Shown: one piece after another, positions 33,848 through 48,300 of the stretch
How the letters are laid out: every line of letters starts with the position of its first letter
Position numbering within the stretch: the stretch's first letter is position 1
NCBI GenBank assembly: GCA_963966185.1
Contig: CAWZYM010000079.1
Location: forward strand, 203,501 to 267,500
DNA from: Rhabditoides inermis
Taxonomy: Eukaryota; Nematoda; Chromadorea; Rhabditida; Rhabditidae
Length of the DNA: 64,000 bases
Direction: 5' to 3'
Notes under the pieces: model-generated
What the model was told of the DNA's origin: nothing
Seen by the model: the letters and a program-made list of their open reading frames with translations, nothing else
Databases searched by the model: none
Program-made: the position numbers and the translations under genes

Positions 33848-36800
33848 TCTTCCAGTAGATGACTGATCTTTATTTCTTTCCTTTTTTTATTTTCAGTAAT
33901 TTTAATTAATCAGAAAGTGTCACAGTCTATCTGGTTGATAGTATCTGGTTGACTGCTTTTCTACAGATGTATTTACCTTGCTCATAGAAGGCGGTCCGGC
34001 ACGCTCCGCTGTCAGAGCCTATTAGTAGATCAGTAATAAAAAATCATAATATAGTGATCACTGATACTGATATGCTTTTTTCCCGACTCTCTGATATTTC
34101 ACTCTCTCGGATGCACAGAGAAGGCGCTCCGGCACGCTTCGCGTGCCTTCGCGGTCAAAGCCGATCAGTAGATCAGTAATAATGAGAATATATTGCTCAC
34201 TGTTACTGATATGCATTCTCTCCGACTCTCTGATATTTCACTCTCTCGGATGCACAGAGAAGGCGCTCCGGCACGCTTCGTGCGCCTCCGCGATCAAAGT
34301 CTATCAGTAGATCAGTAATAATAAGAATATATTGATCACTGTTACTGATATGCAATCTCTCCGACTCTCTGATATGTCACTCTCGGATGCACATAGGAGG
34401 CGCTCCGGCACGCTTCGCGCGCCTCCGCGGTCAAAGTCTATCAGTAGATCAGTAATAATAAGAATATATTGATCACTGTTACTGATATGCATTCTCTCCG
34501 ACTCTCTGATATGTCACTCTCGGATGCACATAGGAGGCGCTCCGCCACGCTTCGCGCGCCTCCGCGTTAAAACTCTATCAGTAGATCAGTAGATCAGTAT
34601 TTATAATAATACATTTATCACTGATACAGATATGCATTTTCTTATACTCTATGATCTTTCACTTTCTCGTCATGAATTAACTACTCTACGATCATAGATA
34701 GCCGCTCCGCGCGCCTCCGCGGTCAAATTCTATCAGTAGCTGGTTGACAATGATTAGTTATCACGTATCTAATATTATAAAATCTCTACTCTCGCCTATG
34801 ATCACAGACAGCCGCTCCGCGCGCCTCAGCGGTCAAATTTCATCAGTAGCTGGTTGGCAATGGTTAGTTATCACGGATCTAATATTATAAAATCTCTACT
34901 CTCGCCTTTGATCACAGACAGCCGCTCCGCGCGCCTCAGCGGTCAAATTCTATCAGTAGCTGGTTGACAATGGTTAGTTATCACATATCTAATATTATAA
35001 AATCTTTACTCTCGCCTATTATCATAGACATCCGCTCCGCGCGCCTCCACGATCAAATTCTATCAGTAGCTGGTTGACAATGATTAGTTATCACGGATGT
35101 AATATTATAAAATCTCTACTCTCGCCTATGATCACAGACAGCCGCTCCGCGCGCCTCCGCTATAATATATCAGTAGCTGGTTGACAATGATTAGTTATCA
35201 CGGATCTAATATTATAAAATCTATACTCTCGCCTATTATCATAGACATCCGCTCCGCGCGCCTCCACGATCAAATTCTATCAGTAGCTGGTTGACAATGA
35301 TTAGTTATCACCGATCTGATATTATAAAATCTCTACTCTCGCCTATGATCACAGACAGCCGCTCCGCGCGCCTCCGCTATAATATAGCAGTAGCTGGTTG
35401 ACAATGATTAGTTATCACGGATCTAATATTATAAAATCTCTACTCTCGCCTATTATCATAGACATCCGCTCCGCGCGCCTCCACGATCAAATTCTATCAG
35501 TAGCTGGTTGACAATGATTAGTTATCACGGATCTAATATTGTAAAATCTCTACTCTCGCCTATGATCACAGACAGCCGCTCCGCGCGCCTCCGCTATAAT
35601 ATATCAGTAGCTGGTTGACAATGATTAGTTATCACGGATGTAATATTATAAAATCTCTACTCTCGCCTATGATCACAGACAGCCGCTCCGCGCGCCTCCG
35701 CTATAATATATCAGTAGCTGGTTGACAATGATTAGTTATCACGGATCTAATATTAAAAAATCTCTACTCTCGCCTATTATCATAGACATCCGCTCCGCGC
35801 GCCTCCACGATCAAATTCTATCAGTAGCTGGTTGACAATGATTAGTTATCACGGATCTAATATTATAAAATCTCTACTCTCGCCTATGATCACAGACAGC
35901 CGCTCCGCGCGCCTCCGCTATAATATATCAGTAGCTGGTTGACAATGATTAGTTATCACGGATCTAATATTATAAAATCTCTACTCTCGCCTATGATCAT
36001 AGACAGCCGCTCCGCGCGCCTCCGCGGTCAAATTCTATCAGTAGATCAGTAATAATAAGAATATATTTATCACTGCTACTGATATGAATTTTCTCCGAAT
36101 CTCTGATATTTCACTTTCTCGGATGCATATAGGAGGCGCTCCGGCACGCTTCGCGCGCCTCCGCGGTCAAAGCCGATCAGTAGATCAGTAATTATAATAA
36201 TACATTGATCACTGATACTGATATGCATTTTCTCCGACTCTCTGATCTTTTACTCTTTCGTATGCACATAGAAGGCGCTCCGGCACGCTTCGCGCGCCTC
36301 CGCGGTCAAAGCCGATCAGTAGATCAGTAATTATAATAATACATTGATCACTGATACTGATATGCATTTTCTCCGACTCTCTGATCTTTTACTCTTTCGT
36401 TTGCACATTGAGGGCGCTCCGGCACGCTTCGCGCGCCTCCGCGGTCAAAGTCGATCAGTAGATCAGTAATTATAATAATACATTGATCACTGATACTGAT
36501 ATGCATTTTCTCCGACTCTCTGATCTTTTACTCTTTCGTTTGCACATTAAGGGCGCTCCGGCACGCTTCGCGCGCCTCCGCGGTCAAAGTCGATCAGTAG
36601 ATCAGTAATTATAATAATACATTGATCACTGATACTGATATGCATTCTCTCCTACTCTCTGATCTTTCACTCTCTCGTATGTACATAGAAAGCGCTCCGG
36701 CACGCTTCGCGCGCCTCCGTGGTCAAAGTCGATCAGTATATCAGTAATTATAATAATACATTGATCACGGATACTGATATGCATTTTCTCCGACTCTGTG

Positions 36801-37498
36801 ATTTTTTACTCACTCGTATGCACATAGAAGGCGCTCCGGCACGCTTCGCGCGCCTCCGCGGTCAAAGCCGATCAGTAGATCAGTAATTATAATAATACAT
36901 TGATCACTGATACTGATATGCATTTTCTCCGACTCTCTGATTTTTTACTCTTTCGTATGCACATAGAAGGCGCTCCGGCACGCTTCGCGCGCCTCCGCGG
37001 TCAAAGCCGATCAGTAGATCAGTAATTATAAAAATACATTGATCACTGATACTGATATGCATTTTCTCCGACTCTCTGATTTTTTACTCTTTCGTATGCA
37101 CATAGAAGGCGCTCCGGCACGCTTCGCGCGCCTCCGCGGTCAAAGCCGATCAGTAGATCAGTAATTATAAAAATACATTGATCACTGATACTGATATGCA
37201 TTTTCTCCGACTCTCTGATTTTTTACTCTTTCGTATGCACATAGAAGGCGCTCCGGCACGCTTCGCGCGCCTCCGCGGTCAAAGCCGATCAGTAGATCAG
37301 TAAAAATAAGAATATATTGATCAGTGCTACTGATATGCATTTTCTCCGACTCTATGATCTTTCACTCTCTCGTATGCACACAGAGGGCGCTCCGGCACAC
37401 TCCGCGGTAAAAGCCTATCAGTAGCTGGTTGACAATTACTATTTATTATAGATACAAGTATAATTTATAGTTATCACTGGTCTAATAATATAAAATAT
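33848..37498. repeat. A/B satellite array 1
   Basis: Lead-in of ~140 bp (CTATCTGGTTGATAGTATCT, CTACAG), then about five A monomers, about 12-13 B monomers (34,691-36,040) and about ten A monomers. The last is a hybrid ending in TAGCTGGTTGACAATTACTA. The A monomer is 139 bp (exact between 36,412 and 36,551). It has core GGCGCTCCGGCACGCTTCGC plus GCGCCTCCGCGGTCAAAG, then GATCAGTAGATCAGTAAT and TTGATCACTGATACTGATAT. The B monomer is 110 bp (exact between 34,801 and 34,911), with core GCCGCTCCGCGCGCCTC, then TATCAGTAGCTGGTTGACAA and ATCACGGATCTAATATTATA. Confidence 0.93.
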
Positions 37499-37499
37499 A

Positions 37500-37550
<51 letters not shown>

Positions 37551-37680
37551 AGGAGGAGCAGCTGGTTGACAATTATTATTGATTTTAGATCCAAGTAGAC
37601 TTCATAGTTATCACTAATCTAAAGTCATATTATAAGAGAGAGAGAGGAAGAGAGAGAGAGAGGGAGAGAGAGAGAGAGAC
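37499..37680. repeat. GA-rich tract before C module 1
   Basis: GAGAGA runs interrupted by GAGGGGGGGGAGGAGGAGC and a second copy of the GCTGGTTGACAATTATTATT linker. Purine-rich on the + strand, opposite to the left satellite. Confidence 0.92.
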
Positions 37681-37735
37681 GAAAATGATGGATGAGAAAA
37701 GGAATGGGATGAGAAAAGGAGGTTACATACTATTT

Positions 37736-38706
37736 CGCCTCGCCTCACTTCTATGATTGAATATAGAAGGACGTGAGTGCATATAGTAATGTTTTATTGT
37801 ATTTCTTCAGAATATAGTAATCGCGCAGTTTGTTGGAGTGTGGTGAGCTGTTTCGTAGTGCGTGGTGATGTTCTCGGTCGTTTGCACAATTGACTGTCTT
37901 TTTCTCTGACATCAGACAGACTGGCAGCTGGCGCACTCTCACCTCGCCACACTCTCTCGTCGCGGGGCAATAAAACGACGTCGATTAGAGGAATTTAATT
38001 GATAGCGAGCGTCAGAGGTCACAAAAAGATGCAAATTTTGGTAGAAGTGTAGTGGCCACCTATTTGCATGTTGTAGTAAAGGGAGACCTTACACGGTTGC
38101 CTAGTTTTCTTGAACAGCCCGCGACAACTGTTTGGTGTCGCCTCGCCTCGACTAAATCACTTCGTGAAAGGAAACCAGGAGGATTTATAAAAAGATTACG
38201 GGCAGATTTGTAGGTGAGGGAGTGTAGAGGAGTGACGTCGAAACCGTTTTTCGATAGCTGAAGTCTGCGATTCGCAGTACTCGTTCTTGTAAGGTCTACT
38301 CGCCGCACCCGATTCGTCAGTGACCCGTCTCTTCATCTGACACACTATCTCGCTGCTTTTCTGTCTGACTCTCTCGGATTACGCGCTATTTCGTCGGACC
38401 TTCTTGAGCTTATAGCTCCGCGGATATGAGAGATAAAGATCTGAAAATTGGAATCCTGCATCTCGGGACCGAGACCATCGGATCGATGTCACGTTTGGCT
38501 AGATAGGAGTAGTGGGTGGCGCGGTAGAGCGATGGACGCACAGACACCATAGGGCATTTTACACTTACACCAGACTAGCGCGCTTCGCGCGCTAGAAATA
38601 TAGGTAGAAAATAGAGGAGAAAATTATCTATCGATTAATATATAGATTGACTTGATATGTGCTCTGGTAGTGCTATTAGGAGCTGTGCTAGAAGTGCTGT
38701 TGTCAG
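37736..38706. repeat. C module, copy 1
   Basis: About 971 bp, starting CGCCTCGCCTCACTTC and ending AGAAGTGCTGTTGTCAG. It contains minus-strand open frames of 63 codons (37,751-37,942) and 82 codons (38,060-38,308). It carries the octamer ATGCAAAT at 38,029 and its inverse ATTTGCAT at 38,062. Further on are TGGCGCGGTAGAGCGATGG and the hairpin 38,575-38,595. Followed by a type I lead-in (TTACAGTATTATCAAATGTT, then GGCGCTCCGAGATGCAGCC). Confidence 0.9.
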
Positions 38707-38931
38707 AGCCTTCTAAAGAGTGATCTTTATTGTATTTCCTTAATTTTGAATTACAGTATTATCAAATGTTTGAACAGTGTCAATGTCTAACAGTAGCTAG
38801 TTGATTTTTTTCGATTCTCGACTGATGTTATCTTACCTAGGCTCAGAGAAGGCGCTCCGAGATGCAGCCGAAGACTATCGGTATATGAGTGATAACTACG
38901 TCATAACTAAACTACACTTTCTGTTTCTCCG

Positions 38932-38982
<51 letters not shown>

Positions 38983-41900
38983 GTCTCTCTCTGTCTCTCT
39001 CTCTCTCTCTCTCTTTGCTCTAGAAGGCGCTCCGGCACGCTACCGCGTGCCTTCGCGGTCAAAGCCTATAAGTAGATCAAAATAATAATATATTGATCAC
39101 TGATACTGTTTTGCATTTTCTCCGACTCTCTGATATTTCACTCTCTCGTATGCACATATGAGGCGCTCCGGCACGCTTCGCGCGCCTCCGCGTTAAAACT
39201 CTATCAGTAGATCAGTAGTAATAAGAATATATTGATCACTGTTACTGATATGCATTCTCTCCGACTCTCTGATATTTTACTCTCTCGAATGCACAAAGGA
39301 GGCGCTCCGGCACGCTCCGCGCGCCTCCGCGTTAAAACTCTATCAGTAAATCAGTAATTATAATAATACATTGATCACTGGTACTGATATGCATTCTCTC
39401 CTACTCTCTGATCTTTCACTTTCTCGTCATAAAATAACTACTCTACGATCATAGATAGCCGCTCCGCGCGCCTCCGCGGTCAAATTCTATCAGTAGCTGG
39501 TTGACAATGATTAGTTATCACGGATCTAATATTATAAAATCTCTACTCTCGCCTATGATCATAGACAGCCGCTCCGCGCGCCTCCGCGGTCAAAGTATAT
39601 CAGTAGATCAGTAATAATAAGAATATATTGATCACTGTCACTGATATGAATTCTCTCCTACTCTCTGATATTTCACTATCTCGTATGCACATAGAAAGCG
39701 CTCCGGCACGCTTCGCGCGCCTCCGCGGTCAAAGTCGATCAGCATATCAGTAATTATAATAATACATTGATCACTTATATTGATATGCATTTTCTCCGAC
39801 TCTCTGATCTTTTACTCTTTCGTTTGACATTGAGGGCGCTCCGGCACGCTTCGCGCGCCTCCGCAGTCAAAGTCGATCAGTAGATCAGTATTTATAATAC
39901 GACATTGATCACTGAAACTGATATGCAATCTATTCTACTCTCTGATCTTTTACTGTTTCGTATGCACATAGAAGGCGCTCCGGCACGCTTCGCGCGCCTC
40001 CGCGGTCAAAGTCGATCAGTATATCAGTAATTATAATAATATATTGATCACTGGTACTGATATGCATTCTCTCCTACTCTCTGATCTTTTATTCTTTCGT
40101 TTGCACATAGAGGGCGCTCCGGCACGCTTCGCGCGCCTTCGCGGTCAGAGTCGATCAGTAGATCAGTAATTATAATAATATATTGATCACTGATACTGAT
40201 ATGCATTTTCTCCGACTCTCTGATCTTTTACTCTTTCGTTTGCACATTGAGGGCGCTCCGGCACGCTTCGCGCGCCTCCGCGGTCAAAGTCGATCAGTAG
40301 ATCAGTATTTATAATAATACATTGATCACTGAAACTGATATGCATTTTCTCCGACTCTCTGATCTTTTACTCTTTCGTTTGCACATTGAGGGCGCTCCGG
40401 CACGCTTCGCGCGCCTCCGCGGTCAAAGTCGATCAGTAGATCAGTATTTATAATAATACATTGATCACTGAAACTGATATGCAATCTATTCTACTCTCTG
40501 ATCTTTCACTCTCTCGTACGCACATAGAAAGCGCTCCGGCACGCTTCGCGTGCCTCCGCGGTCAAAGTATATCAGTAGATCAGTAAAAATAAGAATATCT
40601 TGATCACTGCTACTGATATGCATTTTCTCCGACTCTCTGATCTTTCACTTTCTCGTATGCACATAGAAAGCGCTCCGGCACGCTCCGCGCGCCTCCGCGG
40701 TCAAAGTCGATCAGTATATCAGTAATAGTAAGAATATATTGATCACTGCTACTGATATGCATTTTCTCCGACTCTCTGATCTTTCACTTGCTCGTATGCA
40801 CATAGAAAGCGCTCCGGCACGCTTCGCGCGCCTCCGCGATCAAAGTATATCAGTAGATCAGTAATAATAAGAATATGTTGATCACTGCTACTGGTATGAA
40901 TTTTCTTCGACTCTCTGATATTTTACTTTCTCGTATGCACATAGAAAGCGCTCCGGCACGCTTCGCGCGCCTCCGCGGTCAAAGCCGATCAGTAGATCAG
41001 TAATTATAATAATATACTGATCACTGATACTGATATGCATTTTTTTCTACTCTCTGATAATTTACTCTCTCGTAAGCACATAGAGGGCGCTCCGGCACGC
41101 TTCGCGCGCCTCCGCGGTCAAAGCCGATCAGTAGATCAGTAATTATAATAATATAATGATCACTGATACTGATATGCATTTTCTCCTACTCTCTGATAAT
41201 TTACTCTCTCGTAAGCACATAGAGGGCGCTCGGCACGCTTCGCGCGCCTCCGCGGTCAAAGCCGATCAGTAGAACAGTAATTATAATAATTTATTGATCA
41301 CTGATACTGATATGCATTCTCTCTTACTCTCTGATCTTTCACTCTCTCGTACGCACATAGAAAGCGCTCCGGCACGCTTCGCGCGCCTCCGCGGTCAAAG
41401 TATATCAGTAGATCAGTAAAAATAAGAATATCTTGATCACTGCTACTGATATGCATTTTCTCCGACTCTCTGATCTTTCACTTTCTCGTATGCACATAGA
41501 AAGCGCTCCGGCACGCTCCGCGCGCCTCCGCGGTCAAAGTCGATCAGTATATCAGTAATAGTAAGAATATATTGATCACTGCTACTGATATGCATTTTCT
41601 CCGACTCTCTGATCTTTCACTTGCTCGTATGCACATAGAAAGCGCTCCGGCACGCTTCGCGCGCCTCCGCGATCAAAGTATATCAGTAGATCAGTAATAA
41701 TAAGAATATGTTGATCACTGCTACTGGTATGAATTTTCTTCGACTCTCTGATATTTCACTTTCTCGTATGCACATAGAAAGCGCTCCGGCACGCTCCGCG
41801 CGCCTCCGCGGTCAAAGTCGATCAGTATATCAGTAATAGTAAGAATATATTGATCACTGCTACTGATATGCATTTTCTCCGACTCTCTGATCTTTCACTT

Positions 41901-44224
41901 GCTCGTATGCACATAGAAAGCGCTCCGGCACGCTTCGCGCGCCTCCGCGATCAAAGTATATCAGTAGATCAGTAATAATAAGAATATGTTGATCACTGAT
42001 ACTGATATGCATTTTCTCCTACTCTCTGATAATTTACTCTCTCGTAAGCACATAGAGGGCGCTCCGGCACGCTTCGCGCTCCTCCGCGGTCAAAGCCGAT
42101 CAGTAGATCAGTAATTATAATTCAAAGTATATCAGTAGATCAGTAATAATAAGAATATGTTGATCACTGCTACTGGTATGAATTTTCTTCGACTCTCTGA
42201 TATTTCACTTTCTCGTATGCACATAGAAAGCGCTCCGGCACGCTCCGCGCGCCTCCGCGGTCAAAGTCGATCAGTATATCAGTAATAGTAAGAATATATT
42301 GATCACTGCTACTGATATGCATTTTCTCCGACTCTCTGATCTTTCACTTGCTCGTATGCACATAGAAAGCGCTCCGGCACGCTTCGCGCGCCTCCGCGAT
42401 CAAAGTATATCAGTAGATCAGTAATAATAAGAATATGTTGATCACTGATACTGATATGCATTTTCTCCTACTCTCTGATAATTTACTCTCTCGTAAGCAC
42501 ATAGAGGGCGCTCCGGCACGCTTCGCGCTCCTCCGCGGTCAAAGCCGATCAGTAGATCAGTAATTATAATTCAAAGTATATCAGTAGATCAGTAATAATA
42601 AGAATATGTTGATCACTGCTACTGGTATGAATTTTCTTCGACTCTCTGATATTTCACTTTCTCGTATGCACATAGAAAGCGCTCCGGCACGCTCCGCGCG
42701 CCTCCGCGGTCAAAGTCGATCAGTATATCAGTAATAGTAAGAATATATTGATCACTGCTACTGATATGCATTTTCTCCGACTCTCTGATCTTTCACTTGC
42801 TCGTATGCACATAGAAAGCGCTCCGGCACGCTTCGCGCGCCTCCGCGATCAAAGTATATCAGTAGATCAGTAATAATAAGAATATGTTGATCACTGATAC
42901 TGATATGCATTTTCTCCTACTCTCTGATAATTTACTCTCTCGTAAGCACATAGAGGGCGCTCCGGCACGCTTCGCGCTCCTCCGCGGTCAAAGCCGATCA
43001 GTAGATCAGTAATTATAATAATATAATGATCACTGATACTGATATGCATTTTCTCCTACTCTCTGATAATTTACTCTCTCGTAAGCACATAGAGGGCGCT
43101 CGGCACGATTTTCTCCGACTCTCTGATCTTTTACTCTCTCGTATGCACATAGAAAGCGCTTGGCACGCTTCGCGCGCCTTCGCGGTCAAAGTTGATCAGT
43201 AAATCAGTAATAATAAGAATATATAGATCACTGATACTGATATGCATTTTCTCCAACTCTCTGATCTTTTACTCCCTCGTATGCACTCAGAAAGCGCTCC
43301 GGCACGCTTCGCGCGCCTCCGCGGTCAAAATTGATCAGTAAATCAGTAATATTAAGAATATATAGATCGCTGATACTAATATGCAATTTCTCCAACTCTC
43401 TGATCTTTTACTCTCTCGTATGCACATATATGCGCTCCGGCACGCTTCGCGCGCCTCCGCGGTCAAAATTGATCAGTAAATCAGTAATATTAAGAATATA
43501 TAGATCGCTGATACTAATATGCAATTTCTCCAACTCTCTGATCTTTTACTCTCTCGTATGCACATATATGCGCTCCGGCACGCTTCGCGCGCCTCCGCGG
43601 GGGAAGTCTATCAGTAGATCAGTAATAATAAGACTATATTGATCACTGCTACTGATATGCAATTTCTCCGACTCTTTGATTTTTCACTTTCTCGTATGCA
43701 CATAGAAAGCGCTCCGGCACGGTTCGCGCGCCTCCGCGGTCAAAGCCGATCAGTAGATCAGTAATTATAATAATATATTGAACACTGATACTGATATGCA
43801 TTCTTTCCTACTCTCTGATCTTTCACTCTCTCGTATGCACATAGAAAGCGCTCCGGCACGCTTCGCCCGCCTCCGCGGTCAAAGTATATCAGTAGATCAG
43901 TAATAATAAGAATATATTGATCACTGCTACTGATATAAATTTTCTCCGACTCTCTGATCATTCATTTTCTCGTATGCACATAGAAAGCGCTCCGGCACGC
44001 TTCGCGCGCCTCCGCGGTCAAAGCCGATCAGTAGATCAGTAATTATAATAATATATTGAACACTGATACTGATATGCATTCTTTCCTACTCTCTGATCTT
44101 TCACTCTTTCGTATGCACATAGAGGGCGCTCCGGCACACTCCGCGGTAAAAGCCTATCAGTAGCTGGTTGATAATTTTTATTTTTAGAGATACAAATATA
44201 ATTTATAGTTATCACTGGTCTTAT
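38707..44224. repeat. A/B satellite array 2
   Basis: Type I lead-in with a CT microsatellite at 38,934-39,017, three A monomers, two B monomers (about 39,440-39,590), then about 33 A monomers. From about 41,600 to 43,010 the A monomers are arranged in a 449-bp super-unit present three times; its marker GCTTCGCGCTCCTCC lies at 42,071, 42,520 and 42,969. It ends in the same A/B hybrid monomer as array 1. Confidence 0.92.
38934..39017. repeat. (CT)n microsatellite in type I lead-in
   Basis: CT run with GTCTCT interruptions, located between AACTACACTTTCTGTTTCTC and GCTCTAGAAGGCGCTCCGG. The equivalent run in the other type I lead-in is at 54,602-54,646. Confidence 0.92.
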
Positions 44225-44345
44225 ATTATAAAATCGAGAGAGAGAGAAAGAGAGACGAAAGAGAGAGCGAGAAAGAGAGAGAAAGACGAAAGAGAGAGAG
44301 AGAGAGATGAAGAGAGAGATAGAGAGAAAGAGAGAGAGAGAGACG
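44225..44345. repeat. GA-rich tract before C module 2
   Basis: GAGAGA with repeated GAGACGAAAGAGAGA interruptions; same position relative to the C module as in the other units. Confidence 0.92.
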
Positions 44346-44400
44346 AAAAAAGAGGGATGAGAAAAGGAGAGGGATGAGAAAAGAAGGTTACATAGTATTT

Positions 44401-45369
44401 CGCCTCGCCTCACTTCCTGATTGATTATAGAATGTCGTTAGTGCATACAGTTATATTTGTATTGTATTTGCTCAGAATATAGAATTTGCACAGTTTGTGG
44501 AGTGTGGTGAGCTGTTTCGTAGTGCATGGTGCTGTTCTCGCTCATTTGCACAATTGACTGTCTCTTTCTCTGACATCAGACAGACTGGCAGCTGGCGCAC
44601 TCTCACCTCGCCACACTCTCTCGTCGCGGAGCAATAAAGTGGCGTCGATTAGAGGAATTTAATTGATAGCGGGCGTCAGAGGTCACAAAAAAATGCAAAT
44701 TTTTATAGAAGTGTAGTGGCCACCTATATGCATGTTGTAGTAAAGGGAGACCTTACACGGTTGCCTAGTTTTCTTGAACAGCCCGCGACAACTGTTTGGT
44801 GTCGCCTCGCCTCGACTAAATCACTTCGTGAAAGGAAACCAGGAGGATTTATAAAAAGATTACGGGCAGATTTGTAGGTGAGGGAGTGTAGAGGAGTGAC
44901 GTCGAAACCGTTTTTCGATAGCTGAAGTCTGCGATTCGCAGTACTCGTTCTTGTAAGGTCTACTCGCCGCACCCGATTCGTCAGTGACCCGTCTCTTCAT
45001 CTGACACACTATCTCGCTGCTTTTCTGTCTGACTCTCTCGGATTACGCGCTATTTCGTCGGACCTTCTTGAGCTTATAGCTCCGCGGATATGAGAGATAA
45101 AGATCTGAAAATTGGAATCCTGCATCTCGGGACCGAGACCATCGGATCGATGTCACGTTTGGCTAGATAGGAGTAGTGGGTGGCGCGGTAGAGCGATGGA
45201 CGCACAGACACCATAGGGCATTTTACACATACACCCGACTAGCGCGCTTCGCGCGCTAGAAGTATAGGTATAAAATAGAGGAGAAATTATCTATCGATTA
45301 ATATATAGATTGACTTGATATGTGCTCTGGAAGTGCTATTAGGAGCTGTGCTAGAAGTGCTGTTGTCAG
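44401..45369. repeat. C module, copy 2
   Basis: About 969 bp. It retains the 82-codon minus-strand frame (44,724-44,972) and the hairpin (45,239-45,259). The second octamer is mutated (ATATGCAT). Followed by a type II lead-in (CAGTCTACCAGTAGATGACT). Confidence 0.9.
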
Positions 45370-48300
45370 TCTACCAGTAGATGACTGATCTTTACTCATT
45401 TCCTTAATTTTTATATTCAGTAATTTTAAATAATTAGAAAGTGTCACAGTCTATCTGGTTGATAGTATCTGGTTGACTGCTTTTCTACAGGTGTATTTAC
45501 TATGCTCATAGAAGGCGCTCCGGCACGCTCCGCGCGCCTCCACGGTCAAAGTATATCAGTAGAACAGTAATTATAATAAAACATTGATTACTGATACTGA
45601 TATGCATTTTCTCTGACTCTCTGATCTTTTACTCTTTCGTTTGTACATAGAAGGCGCTCCGGCACGCTTCGCGCGCCTTCGCGGTCAAAGCCGATCAGTA
45701 GATCAGTGATTATAATAAAACATTGATCACTGATACTGATATGCATTTTCTCTGACTCTCTGATCTTTTACTCTTTCGTTTGTACATAGAAGGCGCTCTG
45801 GCACGCTTCGCGCGCCTCCGCGGTCAAAGTCGATCAGTATATCAGTAATTATAATAATACATTGATCACTGATACTGATATGCATTTTCTCTGACTCTCT
45901 GATCTTTTACTCTTTCGTTTGCACATAGAGGGCGCTCCGGCACGCTTCGCGCGCCTCCGCGGTCAAAGTCGATCAGTATATCAGTAATTATATTAATACA
46001 TTGATCACTGATACTGATATGCATTTTCTCCGACTCTCTGATCTTTTACTCTTTCGTTTGCACATAGAGGGCGCTCCGGCACGCTTCGCGCGCCTCCGCG
46101 GTCAAAGTCGATCAGTAGATCAGTAATTATAATAATACATTGATCACTGATACTGATATGCATTTTCTCCGACTCTCTGATCTTTGACTATCTCGTTTGG
46201 CATATAGAAAGCGCTCCGGCACGCTTCGCGCGCCTCCGCGGTCAAAGCCGATCAGTAGATCAGTAATAATGAGAATATATTGATCAATGTTACTAATATG
46301 CATTCTCTCCGACTCTCTGATATTTCACTCTCTCGGATGCACATAGAAGGCGCTCCGGCACGCTTCGCGCGCCTCCGCGGTCAAAGTCTATCAGTAGATC
46401 AGTAATAATAAGAATATATTGATCACTGTTACTGATATGCATTCTCTCCGACTCTCTGATATCTCACTCTCTCGGGTGCACATAGGAGGCGCTCCGGCAA
46501 GCTTTGCGCGCCTCCGCGGTCAAAGTCTATCAGTAGATCAGTAATAATAAGAATATATTGATCACTGTTACTGATATGCATTTTCTCCGACTCTTTGATA
46601 TCTCTCTCGTATGCATATAGAAAGCGCTCCGGCACGCTTCGCGCGCCTCCGCGGTCAAAGCCGATCAGTAGATCAGTAATAATGAGAATATATTGATCAA
46701 TGTTACTAATATGCATTCTCTCCGACTCTCTGATATTTCACTCTCTCGGATGCACATAGAAGGCGCTCCGGCACGCTTCGCGCGCCTCCGCGGTCAAAGT
46801 CTATCAGTAGATCAGTAATAATAAGAATATATTGATCACTGTTACTGATATGCATTCTCTCCGACTCTCTGATATCTCACTCTCTCGGGTGCACATAGGA
46901 GGCGCTCCGGCAAGCTTTGCGCGCCTCCGCGGTCAAAGTCTATCAGTAGATCAGTAATAATAAGAATATATTGATCACTGTTACTGATATGCATTTTCTC
47001 CGACTCTTTGATATCTCTCTCGTATGCACATAGAGGGCGCTCCGGCACGCTTCGCGCGCCTCCGCGGTCAAAGTCTATCAGTAGATCAGTAATAATAAGA
47101 ATATATTGATCACTGTTACTGATATGCATTTTCTCCGACTCTTTGATATCTCTCTCGTATGCACATAGAGGGCGCTCCGGCACGCTTCGCGCGCCTCCGC
47201 GGTGAAAGTCTATCAATAGATCAGTAATAGTAAGAATATATTGATCACTGTTACTGATATGCATTCTCTCCGACTCTCTGATATTTCACTCTCTCGGATG
47301 CACATAGGAGGCGCTCCGGCACGCTTCGCGCGCCTTCGCGTTCAAAGTCTATCAGTAGATCAGTAATAATAAGAATATATTGATCACTGTTACTTATATG
47401 CATTATCTCCGACTCTCTGATATTTCACTCTCTCGGATGCACATAGGAGGCGCTCCGGCACGCTTCGCGCGCCTCCGCGGTCAAAGTCTATCAGTAGATC
47501 AGTAATAATAAAAATATATTGATCACTGTTACTGATATGCATTCTCTCCGACTCTCTGATATTTAACTCTCTCGGATGCACATAGGAGGCGGTCCGGCAC
47601 GCTTCGCGCGCCTCCGCGGTCAAAGTCTATCAGTAGATCAGTAATAATAAGAATATATTGATCACTGTTACTGATATGCATTCTCTCCGACTCTCTGATA
47701 TTTAACTCTCTCGGATGCACAAAGGAGGCGGTCCGGCACGCTTCGCGCGCCTCCGCGGTCAAAGTCTATCAGTAGATCAGTAATAATAAGAATATATTGA
47801 TCACTGTTACTGATATGCATTCTCTCCGACTCTCTGATATTTCACTCTCTCGGATGCACATAGGAGGCGCTCCGGCACGCTTCGCGCGCCTTCGCGTTCA
47901 AAGTCTATCAGTAGATCAGTAATAATAAGAATATGATATTTCACTCTCTCGGATGCACAAAGGAGGCGCTCCGGCACGCTTCGCGCGCCTCCGCGGTCAA
48001 AGTCTATCAGTAGATCAGTAATAATAAAAATATATTGATCACTGTTACTGATATGCATTCTCTCCGACTCTCTGATATTTAACTCTCTCGGATGCACATA
48101 GGAGGCGGTCCGGCACGCTTCGCGCGCCTCCGCGGTCAAAGTCTATCAGTAGATCAGTAATAATAAGAATATATTGATCACTGTTACTGATATGCATTCT
48201 CTCCGACTCTCTGATATTTCACTTTCTCGGATGCACATAGGAGGAGCTCCGGCACGCTTCGCGCGCCTCCGCGGTCAAAGTCTATCAGTAGATCAGTAAT

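Noticed and set aside
38500..38540. SINE head in the C module (TGGCGCGGTAGAGCG)
   Set aside because: Resembles box A of the intronic SINE, but no box B follows at a suitable distance.
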